A stretch of 64,000 bases of DNA from Maribacter halichondriae (GTDB lineage Bacteria > Bacteroidota > Bacteroidia > Flavobacteriales > Flavobacteriaceae). The translations under genes were made by a program, and so were the position numbers. Below are positions 18,455 to 26,907 of this stretch, in pieces. Location of the stretch: contig NZ_CP107030.1 in NCBI RefSeq assembly GCF_027474825.1, positions 372,001 through 436,000 of the forward strand. Reading direction: 5' to 3'. How positions within the stretch are numbered: the stretch's first letter is position 1; each line of letters begins with the position of its first letter. Under the pieces are notes generated by a model, which was not told the DNA's origin, searched no databases, and saw only the letters and a program-made list of their open reading frames with translations.

Positions 18455-19381
18455 ATGAACGAAATCAAAATATTCTGCCCAGCGACCATCGCCAACATAT
18501 CCTGCGGATTTGATGTGCTGGGCGTAGCTTTGGATGCTGTTGGCGATGAAATGATCGTTCGAAAAGTTTCCGAAAAAGGAATCCGTATTACAAAATTGAC
18601 CGGTCAAGACCTTCCGCTAGAAACTGAAAAAAATGTTGCCGGAGTAGCAGGTTTGGCCTTTTTGGAAAAATCGGATTACGATGGCGGGTTCGAAATCGAA
18701 ATCTATAAAAAAATAAAGGCCGGTAGCGGTATCGGTAGTAGTGCGGCAAGTTCTACGGGTGCTGTTTGGGCAATGAACGAATTGTTGGACGGACCGTTTT
18801 CAAAGCTCGATTTGGTAAAATTCGCCATGGAAGGTGAACGCCTGGCAAGTGGTGTGGCCCATGCAGACAATGTGGCCCCTGCCCTATTCGGCGGATTCAC
18901 CTTGGTACGCAGTTATGAACCTTTGGACATTATCGAAATCAATACCCCGAGCGAATTGTACGCTACGGTAATTCATCCGCAAATCGAAGTGAAGACTTCC
19001 GATTCGAGAAGTGTGCTGCGAACTAATATTACGCTCGCTCAGGGCATCAAACAATGGGGCAATGTTGGCGGACTCGTCGCAGGACTTTTCACAAGCGATT
19101 ACGATTTGATCGGAAGGTCGTTGGTCGATCATATTGTTGAGCCCATTCGTTCGATTTTGATTCCTGGTTTTGACGAAGTAAAATCAGGTGCCCTGAAAGC
19201 AGGTGCCCTCGGTTGTGGAATTTCAGGCTCCGGACCCTCGATTTTTGCCTTTAGCAAAGGGGAAACGGCCGCCAAAAAAGTTGCCGAAAGTATGAAGAAC
19301 GTCTATAAAAATATTGGAATTGATTATGATGTGCATGTTTCTAAGATAAATGTTGAAGGCGTGCGGATGCTTGATGTCTGA
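18455..19381 (+). CDS. thrB: Homoserine kinase
   Basis: 308 residues of the GHMP kinase family; it phosphorylates homoserine at O-gamma using ATP. The GHMP ATP loop is GSGIGSSAASSTGAV, and the C-terminal glycine motif is GCGISGSGPSIFAF. The start at 18455 (MNEIKIFCPATIANISCGFD) fits the family; an in-frame ATG 51 bp upstream lies within the interspersed repeat and is rejected. It is between thrA and thrC. Confidence 0.94.
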   Translation: MNEIKIFCPATIANISCGFDVLGVALDAVGDEMIVRKVSEKGIRITKLTGQDLPLETEKNVAGVAGLAFLEKSDYDGGFEIEIYKKIKAGSGIGSSAASSTGAVWAMNELLDGPFSKLDLVKFAMEGERLASGVAHADNVAPALFGGFTLVRSYEPLDIIEINTPSELYATVIHPQIEVKTSDSRSVLRTNITLAQGIKQWGNVGGLVAGLFTSDYDLIGRSLVDHIVEPIRSILIPGFDEVKSGALKAGALGCGISGSGPSIFAFSKGETAAKKVAESMKNVYKNIGIDYDVHVSKINVEGVRMLDV

Positions 19382-19382
19382 T

Positions 19383-19414
19383 GCTCGGTGCTCGGTGCTC
19401 GGTGCTCGGTGCTC
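19383..19414. repeat. 7-bp tandem repeat GCTCGGT, 4.6 copies
   Basis: Perfect head-to-tail copies of GCTCGGT follow the thrB stop codon directly. About 40 bp further on, GTGCTTCGTGCTTC is another short 7-bp-period repeat. Such arrays can change copy number by slippage; here it is outside coding sequence. Confidence 0.85.
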
Positions 19415-19513
19415 TAATAAAATATTCATGGTAAAATCCCTTTATAAAACATCGTGCTTCGTGCTTCTAGCATCCAGCCATTTTCAAATTAATAAAATTT
19501 TCAAATTAACACA

Positions 19514-20812
19514 TTGAACTTCTACAGCCTAAATAACCAAGCACCCAACGTCTCATTTAAGGACGCCGTCATTACAGGAATTGCCCCCGATAGAGGTTTG
19601 TACTTCCCTGAAAGTATCGAACCGTTACCTTCAAGTTTTTTTGAAAGAATCGAAGAACTTTCCAATCACGAAATCGCGTTCAATTCCATTCATCAATTTG
19701 TTTCTGATGATATTCCCAATGAGAAATTAAAAGAGATTCTTGCCAACGTTTTGGACTTCGATTTTCCGGTAGTCGAGATCGAAGAAAATGTGGCCACTTT
19801 GGAACTTTTTCACGGCCCTACCATGGCCTTTAAAGATGTTGGCGCCCGATTCATGGCGAATTGTATGGGTTATTTTTCGGAGGGAGAAAATTCAGAAGTT
19901 ACCGTTTTAGTGGCTACTTCTGGGGATACCGGTGGCGCAGTTGCCAATGGATTCTTAGGAGTTAAGGGAGTAAATGTTGTCATTCTTTATCCGAGCGGAA
20001 AAGTCAGCGATATTCAAGAACGGCAATTGACGACACTAGGCCAGAACATAACAGCATTGGAAGTCGATGGTACTTTTGACGATTGTCAGAAAATGGTCAA
20101 GACCGCTTTTTTGGATGAGGCATTATTGAAGAAGATGAAACTGACCTCGGCCAATTCAATCAACATAGCCCGATGGCTTCCCCAACTTTTCTACTTTCTA
20201 TTTGCTTACAAACAGGCCAAATCAAAAAACAAAGAAATCGTTTTTTCTGTTCCTTCAGGAAATTTTGGAAATGTTTGTGCCGGTATGGTCGCCCAAAAGC
20301 TAGGAATGCCTGTCAAGCATTTTATCGCTTCCACCAATCTCAACGATACGGTTCCTGAATTTATGAAAACGGGGGAATATGTTCCAAAACCTTCGTCCGC
20401 AACCATATCGAATGCCATGGACGTCGGCGACCCAAGCAATTTTGTTCGCATCCGCCATTTGTATGGCGATAATTTTGAAGAACTTTCCAAAAATCTTTCC
20501 TCCTATATGTTTACCGATTCCGAAACGCGAGAGGCAATGTTGCACATTTATACAAATAGCGGATATATTACCGACCCCCATGGCGCGGTAGGTTATCTGG
20601 GACTAAAAAAATATCAAGAATTGCATCCCGATAATTACGGAATCTTTTTGGAAACTGCCCATCCGGTCAAGTTTTTGGATGTTGTCGAAGAGACAATCGG
20701 TATATCCGTGGAAATTCCCTCTCAAATCCAGAAAGTAATGGGAAAGGATAAAAAATCCATCCACATCACAAAGTATGACGAGCTTAAAAACTTTTTGCTA
20801 GAGGGTTGCTAA
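19514..20812 (+). CDS. thrC: Threonine synthase
   Basis: 432 residues. A PLP enzyme converting O-phosphohomoserine to threonine, the last step of the pathway. The PLP lysine lies in GPTMAFKDVGARF, and ATSGDTGGAVANGF forms the phosphate-binding part. The reading frame begins with a TTG codon (MNFYSLNNQAPNVSF); no upstream ATG is in frame, and homology begins at this residue. The stop overlaps the convergent aminopeptidase stop by 4 bp. Confidence 0.94.
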   Translation: MNFYSLNNQAPNVSFKDAVITGIAPDRGLYFPESIEPLPSSFFERIEELSNHEIAFNSIHQFVSDDIPNEKLKEILANVLDFDFPVVEIEENVATLELFHGPTMAFKDVGARFMANCMGYFSEGENSEVTVLVATSGDTGGAVANGFLGVKGVNVVILYPSGKVSDIQERQLTTLGQNITALEVDGTFDDCQKMVKTAFLDEALLKKMKLTSANSINIARWLPQLFYFLFAYKQAKSKNKEIVFSVPSGNFGNVCAGMVAQKLGMPVKHFIASTNLNDTVPEFMKTGEYVPKPSSATISNAMDVGDPSNFVRIRHLYGDNFEELSKNLSSYMFTDSETREAMLHIYTNSGYITDPHGAVGYLGLKKYQELHPDNYGIFLETAHPVKFLDVVEETIGISVEIPSQIQKVMGKDKKSIHITKYDELKNFLLEGC

Positions 20813-22424
20813 TCTAGATTAGGAAGTACAAAATCATCCAGCGGACTTGGTTGTTTCATAACTGCTTCAATCGCTTCTGTAGTTCTTGGGGCTCCAGCAG
20901 ATAAATTGACCGGGCCGTTGTCGGTAATCAGAATATCATCTTCAATGCGTACGGCGATGCCCCACCACTTTTTGTCGCAATCGCTTCCTTCAGGAATATA
21001 AATTCCCGGTTCTACCGTAATCACTGTATTTGCTTGAAACGGTCCATAGGTACCTTTATCGTGAACATCCAATCCCAGGTAATGTGAAGTGCCATGCGGA
21101 AAGTAGGTTCTGGCTTCCTTGGCTTCCTTTATAATTCCTAATTTCATAAGGCCTTCGGCAATTACTTCACTAGAGGCACTACCCGGTGCCTGAAAAGGTG
21201 CACCGACAGTACTTGCTTTAATTCCCGCTTCCTGCGCATCATAAACAATATCATATATCTGTTTCTGCTCTGGTGAGAACTTTCCGTTCGCCGGAATGGT
21301 CCGGGTTACATCGGCCGTATACCCATGGTACTCCGCACCCAAATCCATCAAAACCAAATCATTGCCGACCTGGGTCTTGTTGTTTTCAATATAATGGAGA
21401 ATACAACCATTATTACCTCCTCCTACTATTGAAGGATATCCTTCATATTCAGCACCATATTTTTTGTAAACGTATTCGTGTACCCCTTGAATTTCAGTTT
21501 CCGACATATTGGGGTGCATCGCTTTCATCACTTCCACCTGACCCACTGCCGAAATCTCGACGGCCTTTTTCAAAAGCACCATTTCTTCTTCGGTCTTTGT
21601 TTCCCGTAAGGTGGACATGATTTCAGAAATCATACTTGAATCAAGGTTATTCGCCTTTAGTTTCAAACTTACCTTTTGCTTTATCTCGCTTCGTATGGCG
21701 TCATCTTTGGCATTCATAAAACCACTTAACAGTTCATCTTCCTTTAGTTTGGCATCGTAGTTCAAATAACGGCCCAAGGTCTGTGCTACATTGGCACTGT
21801 TCTCCACATCGGTTGATTGGATCCTCGTATATAATTGCTGTTTGGTTGCGCTATAATCAGCAGGATACTCGGCTTTTATCTTGAAGCTTCTTATCAAATC
21901 GAACAAATCGGCATCGCCCCTTTTATCCCTGACATCATTGTTAAAATCAAAAAAAGAGACCTTATCGAAAGAAGTGAAATCTATGTTTAGGTTCATAAAT
22001 TCACTTCCGTTAAAGGCCATATCAAAACCTAATTCCTTTTTCACGCCTTCGACACCCAACCGTTTGCCGTTCCATTGTTCCGCCAAAGGATCTCGCTCCT
22101 GCACATAAAGAAGTTCATTGTACTCTTTGCCGTCGGAATCTTTTGATTCTCGGAAAAAACTACCAAAACAGCGTTCGGTTCTTTATAGCCTGTTAAATAA
22201 TAGAAATCAGGATCTTGATGATAAATATAATCTACATCGTTAGCACGATTACGTTCTGCATTCGCGAACAATACGACTATACTATTGGGCGGCATCAACT
22301 TGCGCACCTTATCCCTTCTTTCCTTATGAAAATCAGCTGGGAGGAAGTCGGTAGGTGTATTCTGCGCCCAACAGGTGAGCGAAGTTAAAATAATCATTGC
22401 GGCAAATAGGATTGTCCTGAACAT
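20809..22424 (-). CDS. Exported Xaa-Pro aminopeptidase, M24B (frameshifted in this sequence)
   Basis: Reconstructed to about 538 residues: signal peptide (MFRTILFAAMIILTSLTCWAQ), aminopeptidase P N-domain, then a pita-bread M24 domain with the two-metal ligands in LMDLGAEYHGYTADVTRTI, THYLGLDVHD and VEPGIYIPEG. It removes N-terminal residues next to proline, probably in the periplasm. The frame breaks at the T4 run 22141-22144; one more base joins the halves (..SENQKDSDGKEYNELLYVQERDP..). The downstream open frame beginning MQERDPLAEQW is therefore not an independent gene. Confidence 0.85.
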
Positions 22425-22568
22425 GTGAATATTTTTAATGGCTCAAAATACCATTTTTTGTAAAACAAATTTGAAGCTGTTATTATAAAATTGTGAAAAC
22501 ATACGGACTTCGAATAAGAATTTCCCTAATTAATTCGATAAATTTGCTCAGCTAAAATTTCGATGTAT

Positions 22569-23653
22569 ATGAAAGACACGGCCTTATCAAAAACACACGA
22601 AGCCCTTGGGGCCAAAATGGTGCCTTTTGCAGGTTATAATATGCCTGTTTCCTATGAAGGCGTGAATGCTGAGCATGAAACTGTACGCGATGGCGTTGGT
22701 GTTTTTGATGTTTCCCACATGGGCGAATTCTTGATTTCTGGGCCGACCGCCTTGGATTTGATTCAAAAAGTTACCTCGAACGATGCTTCTAAATTGACCA
22801 TCGGAAAGGCACAGTATAGCTGCTTACCGAATGAAACTGGAGGTATCGTCGATGACCTTATCGTTTACAGAATAAAGGAGGAACAATACCTGCTCGTTGT
22901 GAACGCTTCGAACATCCAAAAAGATTGGGCCCATATCTCAAAATACAATGCGGAATTTAATGCCGAGATGCGAGACCTATCTGAGAATTATTCCCTTTTG
23001 GCGATTCAAGGCCCAAAGGCCGTCGAAGCTATGCAGTCAATGACCTCGGTCGATTTGGCTGAAATAAAGTTCTACAATTTCGTTGTCGCCGATTTTGCAG
23101 GAATCGATTACGTCATCATCTCGGCAACGGGATACACCGGTTCTGGCGGATTCGAAATATACTGTAAGAACGACCAAGTAAAACAAATATGGGACAAAGT
23201 ATTTGAGGCCGGAGCGGATTATGGCATAAAACCCATTGGTTTGGCAGCGCGTGATACGCTACGCCTAGAAATGGGCTACTGCCTTTACGGTAATGACATT
23301 AATGATGAAACCTCACCCATTGAAGCGGGATTGGGGTGGATTACAAAATTTACCAAAGACTTCGTAAATAAGGAAGCTCTGGAAAAAGAGAAGGCCCATG
23401 GCCCCGAACGAAAACTCATAGCCTTTGAATTGGACGACCGTGGAATTCCAAGACATGATTATGATATCGTTGACGGACAAGGAAAAAAATTGGAACCGTA
23501 TCCTCGGGAACCATGTCTCCCTCATTGGGCAAAGGCATCGGTCTTGGGTATGTACCCGTGATATTTTCTGAAGTAGGAAGCAAAATCAATATTCAAATTA
23601 GAAAAAATGCGGTACCCGCTACCGTGGTAAAACTTCCGTTTTACAAAGGGTAG
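22569..23653 (+). CDS. gcvT: Glycine cleavage system T protein (frameshifted near the 3' end)
   Basis: Aminomethyltransferase that takes the methylamine group from the H protein to tetrahydrofolate. As given, frame 0 stops at 23561 after a non-homologous tail; adding one base to the A7 run 23483-23489 restores the conserved ending [21 protein letters not shown] and a stop at 23653, giving 361 residues, the family norm. Folate-binding features in the body ([29 protein letters not shown]) are intact. Two ATGs (22563, 22569) are possible; [16 protein letters not shown] fits better. A TAAATTTG -7-like box lies at 22539-22546. Confidence 0.9.
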
Positions 23654-23659
23654 TTCTTT

Positions 23660-24508
23660 ATGGCCAAACGAAAGGGAAAGTTGCAGGAAGGAGGCAAGAA
23701 GATTTTGATTTTAGGGGGAAGCGGATTTATCGGCCATGCCATCTACAAAGAACTCTGCAATTATTTTGACACCTACGGCACCTATTTTACGGCGCGAAAA
23801 GCTTTCGAGGGCAACCAACAATTCTTTCGCTATGACATGCAAGAAGATGATGTTTTTCCTTTATTGGAAAAGATACGTCCCCAACTGATTATTTCCGTGG
23901 TACGCGGAAATTTTGCCGCTCAGGTACAGGCACATCAGCATCTGGTCGAATATATTTCGAAAAACGATTGCAAACTATTTTTTATATCCTCGGCAAATGT
24001 TTTTGACGCCTATAGCAAATATCCTTCTTATGAGAATGACAAGACGCTTTCTGAAAGTGTCTATGGCAGGTTTAAGATAAAAATCGAGAACATGTTGTTG
24101 CGCTTGCCCAAAGAGAAAATGGGAATCTTGCGTTTACCCATGGTTTTCGGCAACAGTTCCCCAAGAATTAAAGAAATCAAAAATCGAATCTGGAACAATG
24201 AACCTGTAGAGGTTTTTCCGAACCTAATACTGAATGTAACAAACGACGACAAGTTGACCCAACAAATACATTATCTTATCAATCGCGACAAAAGCGGAAT
24301 TTATCATTTGGGAAGTACGGACTTGGTACACCATGAAGATTTCATTCGGGAAATTGTCGGGCGTATCGGAAATTTTAATCCCATCTACAAACGGGTATAT
24401 ACGACCAACGAAGAGCGCTATATGGCCGTACTTCCCAAGGACAATAAGCTGCCAAAAAGTTTGCAGGTCACTTTTCAAGAAATCATAGACCATCATATTT
24501 TGAGTTGA
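23660..24508 (+). CDS. NAD-dependent epimerase / RmlD-like sugar nucleotide protein
   Basis: 282 residues. Rossmann fold with dinucleotide loop LGGSGFIG near residues 18-25 and a short-chain dehydrogenase/RmlD pattern (FFISSANVFD, then a YGRFK segment for the Tyr-X3-Lys pair). The substrate is unknown; RmlD-like proteins reduce dTDP-sugars, but no sugar-nucleotide genes are nearby. It starts 6 bp after the reconstructed gcvT stop, so the two are probably one transcript. Confidence 0.72.
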   Translation: MAKRKGKLQEGGKKILILGGSGFIGHAIYKELCNYFDTYGTYFTARKAFEGNQQFFRYDMQEDDVFPLLEKIRPQLIISVVRGNFAAQVQAHQHLVEYISKNDCKLFFISSANVFDAYSKYPSYENDKTLSESVYGRFKIKIENMLLRLPKEKMGILRLPMVFGNSSPRIKEIKNRIWNNEPVEVFPNLILNVTNDDKLTQQIHYLINRDKSGIYHLGSTDLVHHEDFIREIVGRIGNFNPIYKRVYTTNEERYMAVLPKDNKLPKSLQVTFQEIIDHHILS

Positions 24509-24553
24509 AGAACTGCGTACGCTTGTTTATCTTTAAGAATTGAATAGAAATAG

Positions 24554-24573
24554 ATTCCTGCTTTTGCAGGAAT
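24554..24573. repeat. Short palindrome ATTCCTGC-TTTT-GCAGGAAT
   Basis: A perfect 8-bp stem with a TTTT loop between two genes, of the 'attcctgc..gcaggaatga' interspersed type. A run of eight A follows, not T, so on the plus strand it is not a typical terminator. Confidence 0.6.
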
Positions 24574-24591
24574 GAAAAAAAATGTTTAGCT

Positions 24592-24876
24592 ATGGAAAAA
24601 CTAACAGAAAGAACCATCGAAGAACGTCTTGAAAAATTGGAAGGATGGGAATATGTGGACGGGGCCATTGAGACCTCTTTCGAATTCAAGAATTTTAAGG
24701 AAGCTTTTTCAGTAATGACCCGGCTCGCGTTCGAGTTTGAGAAGCATAACCACCATGCAGATTGGAGCAACGTTTACAACTCGTTGAACATACGATTGAA
24801 CACCCACGATGCAGGAGGCGTTACCGAAAAAGATTTTGAACTCGCACATGCTATCGAGAAAATTATTGAAACATAG
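24592..24876 (+). CDS. Pterin-4a-carbinolamine dehydratase
   Basis: 94 residues, full length for the PhhB/PCD family. It dehydrates 4a-hydroxytetrahydrobiopterin, recycling the cofactor of aromatic amino acid hydroxylases. The conserved core is KHNHHADWSNVYN.L.IRLNTHDAGGVT with the paired catalytic histidines, followed by DFELAHAIEKI. No aromatic amino acid hydroxylase is in this window. Confidence 0.93.
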   Translation: MEKLTERTIEERLEKLEGWEYVDGAIETSFEFKNFKEAFSVMTRLAFEFEKHNHHADWSNVYNSLNIRLNTHDAGGVTEKDFELAHAIEKIIET

Positions 24877-24984
24877 TTTGAAGTAGGCAGTGGTTGTAAT
24901 CAGTAATCGAAAATAAGTTTTGAACTTGAACTTGCGCTTGAACTTTCTTTAATTTGTAGGTATTCAATTTTTAGTATAAAAAAT

Positions 24985-25695
24985 ATGGGAAGAGCTTTTG
25001 AGTTCAGGAAAGCGCGTAAAATGAAACGTTGGTCGGCGATGTCGAAAGCGTTTACGCGAATCGGCAAGGATATTGTTATGGCCGTAAAAGAAGGTGGCCC
25101 CGACCCTGATTCAAATTCCCGATTACGGGCCGTAATCCAAAATGCGAAATCGGTCAATATGCCCAAAGACAATATTGAGCGGGCCATAAAAAGAGCTTCT
25201 GACAAAAGCCTGGGGGACTTTAAAGAAGTCTTGTTCGAAGGTTATGCCCCACATGGCATTGCCATTTTGATAGAGACGGCAACGGATAATAATACCAGAA
25301 CCGTCGCGAATATCCGTAGTTATTTCAACAAATGTGACGGAAGCTTGGGCACTTCAGGATCCGTTGAATTTATGTTCGACCATACTTGTAATTTTAGAAT
25401 TCCCGCCGAAGGAATCGATTCCGAGGAATTGGAATTGGAGATGATCGACTATGGCGCCGAAGAGGTCTTTGTTGACGATGACGGAATTCTCATCTATGCC
25501 ACCTTCGAGAGTTTTGGTGCCATTCAAAAAGAATTGGAAAACCGTGATATCGAAATACTTTCTTCCGGTTTTGAACGCATTCCGCAAGTGACTAAAAAGC
25601 TGACCGAGGAAGAAGCGGCAGATGTAGAAAAACTACTCGAAAAAATCGAGGAGGACGATGATGTTCAGAATGTATATCATACGATGGAGGAGTAA
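24985..25695 (+). CDS. YebC/PmpR family protein (TACO1-like)
   Basis: 236 residues of the YebC family: N-terminal KMKRWSAMSKAFTRIGKDI, then the conserved NSRLRAVIQNAKSVNMPKDNIERAIKRA and FEGYAPHGIAILIETATDN. Members have been described as DNA-binding regulators and, more recently, as helpers of translation at proline stretches. The first line (MGRAFEFRKARK) is typical. The final 69 codons are present a second time, diverged, about 900 bp downstream (26588-26803). Confidence 0.92.
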   Translation: MGRAFEFRKARKMKRWSAMSKAFTRIGKDIVMAVKEGGPDPDSNSRLRAVIQNAKSVNMPKDNIERAIKRASDKSLGDFKEVLFEGYAPHGIAILIETATDNNTRTVANIRSYFNKCDGSLGTSGSVEFMFDHTCNFRIPAEGIDSEELELEMIDYGAEEVFVDDDGILIYATFESFGAIQKELENRDIEILSSGFERIPQVTKKLTEEEAADVEKLLEKIEEDDDVQNVYHTMEE

Positions 25696-25812
25696 GTATA
25701 ATTTAGTCCATAATTTAAGAAAGTTATTTTTAATTTAACTTGTTTTTAGTTTTTTAAGGTACTGTAAATAAATTGCGGTAACTTGATATTTTTGAACCTT
25801 GCAACCTAATTA

Positions 25813-26466
25813 ATGACCTCCATTAAAGAACACTGTTGTGGTGCCGATGTGTTTTTTGACAAGAAAACAGCAAAAAAACAATATCGGCAATATTTAAAAA
25901 ATGGGCCATCGAGGGTGACTGCAAAAATCATCCGACAATTAACCGCTCAAACCATCGAAGGTAAATCATTGATCGATGTGGGTGGTGGCATTGGTGCTTT
26001 GCAATGGTGGTTCCTTCAAACGGGTGGGGCTCGAACCACAGCTATCGACGCTTCATCTGGTTATTTGCGACAAGCGGAAGAACATGCTGACAAAAAAGCA
26101 TGGGGGGCAAAAACTCATTTTATTCTTGGCGATTACACGGTAGTACATACTCAAGTCGACCGCCCTGATTATATCACCCTAGATAAAGTGGTCTGCTGCT
26201 ATCCGGATTTCAAGGAAATAATTGAAACAAGCTGTCAAAAAGCAAGAACTCATGTTGCGCTGAGCTATCCCATCGACGGAATAATTTCCAAAATCGTATC
26301 CTGGATCGGTGCTCTGATCATAAAGCTTAAAAGCAATTCATTTAGACCCTATGTTCACCCTGTAAATCAAATCAGGGAGGTGTTCGAGCAACAGGGATAT
26401 GAAAGGGTCTCGCATGCCCTGGCCTTCCCTTGGCATATTGAAACCTACCGTAGAGTAAAAGTATAG
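25813..26466 (+). CDS. Class I SAM-dependent methyltransferase
   Basis: 217 residues. Motif I is LIDVGGGIGALQWWFL near 53-68, followed by an acidic strand end (TTAIDASSGYL) and LDKVVCCYPDF as the motif IV region. The CCYPD segment resembles the Mg-protoporphyrin O-methyltransferase (BchM) group, but nothing else in the window suggests tetrapyrrole chemistry, so the substrate is unassigned. It sits between intact yebC and a second partial yebC, and has no other partner. Confidence 0.72.
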   Translation: MTSIKEHCCGADVFFDKKTAKKQYRQYLKNGPSRVTAKIIRQLTAQTIEGKSLIDVGGGIGALQWWFLQTGGARTTAIDASSGYLRQAEEHADKKAWGAKTHFILGDYTVVHTQVDRPDYITLDKVVCCYPDFKEIIETSCQKARTHVALSYPIDGIISKIVSWIGALIIKLKSNSFRPYVHPVNQIREVFEQQGYERVSHALAFPWHIETYRRVKV

Positions 26467-26587
26467 AGCTTTTAAACGGTTCAATAACCCATGCTCGTGT
26501 ATATCTGTTCGATGGCCGCACAAACCTATGACATTGCCAGACATAAACAGCAAATCACGAATTAGATGCTGAAGTCAAACAGAGGCG

Positions 26588-26803
26588 GTGGAGTTTCTGA
26601 TCTATGCCCCTTTCGAAAGTTTCGGTACCATTCAAAAAGAATTGGAAAACCGTGAGATTGAAATTCTTTCTTCCGGTTTTGAACGCATTCCGCAAGTGAC
26701 TAAAAAGCTGACCGAAGAAGAAGCGGCCGATGTTGAAAAATTATTGGAAAAAATCGAGGAGGACGATGATGTACAGAATGTATATCATACCATGGAGGAA
26801 TAA
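26588..26803 (+). pseudogene. Partial yebC duplicate (3' end only)
   Basis: The frame encodes the last about 69 residues of YebC, nearly identical in protein to the intact copy at 25487-25695, but the DNA differs at some twenty mostly synonymous positions (for example CTACTCGAA against TTATTGGAA). Upstream of 26588 there is no YebC sequence. The purified synonymous pattern means this copy evolved most of its differences as part of a working gene, then lost its 5' part. Confidence 0.85.
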
Positions 26804-26858
26804 AGAATTCATTCCCAATTAAGTTGCTGACGGTACACACAGATTGTAGAACTACCAA

Positions 26859-26893
26859 ACAAAAAAGAGAACCTATTAGGTTCTCTTTTTTGT
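26859..26893. terminator. Bidirectional intrinsic terminator
   Basis: Perfect 16-bp stem (26859-26874 with 26878-26893) with a 3-nt loop and A/T runs on both sides, between the yebC remnant and the convergent T9SS gene. Confidence 0.85.
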
Positions 26894-26907
26894 GCAGTTT
26901 TTAGGCA

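Noticed and set aside
20809..22104. A separate cytoplasmic aminopeptidase starting at MQERDPLAEQW
   Set aside because: The upstream frame supplies the missing signal peptide and N-domain; one base joins them.
26588..26803. An independent 71-residue gene
   Set aside because: It is only the C-terminal part of YebC with no own start context; a partial duplicate fits better.
24985..26803. Integrative element with the yebC 3' end as attachment site
   Set aside because: The duplicate is about 210 bp and diverged by silent changes, and no integrase or transposase is present.
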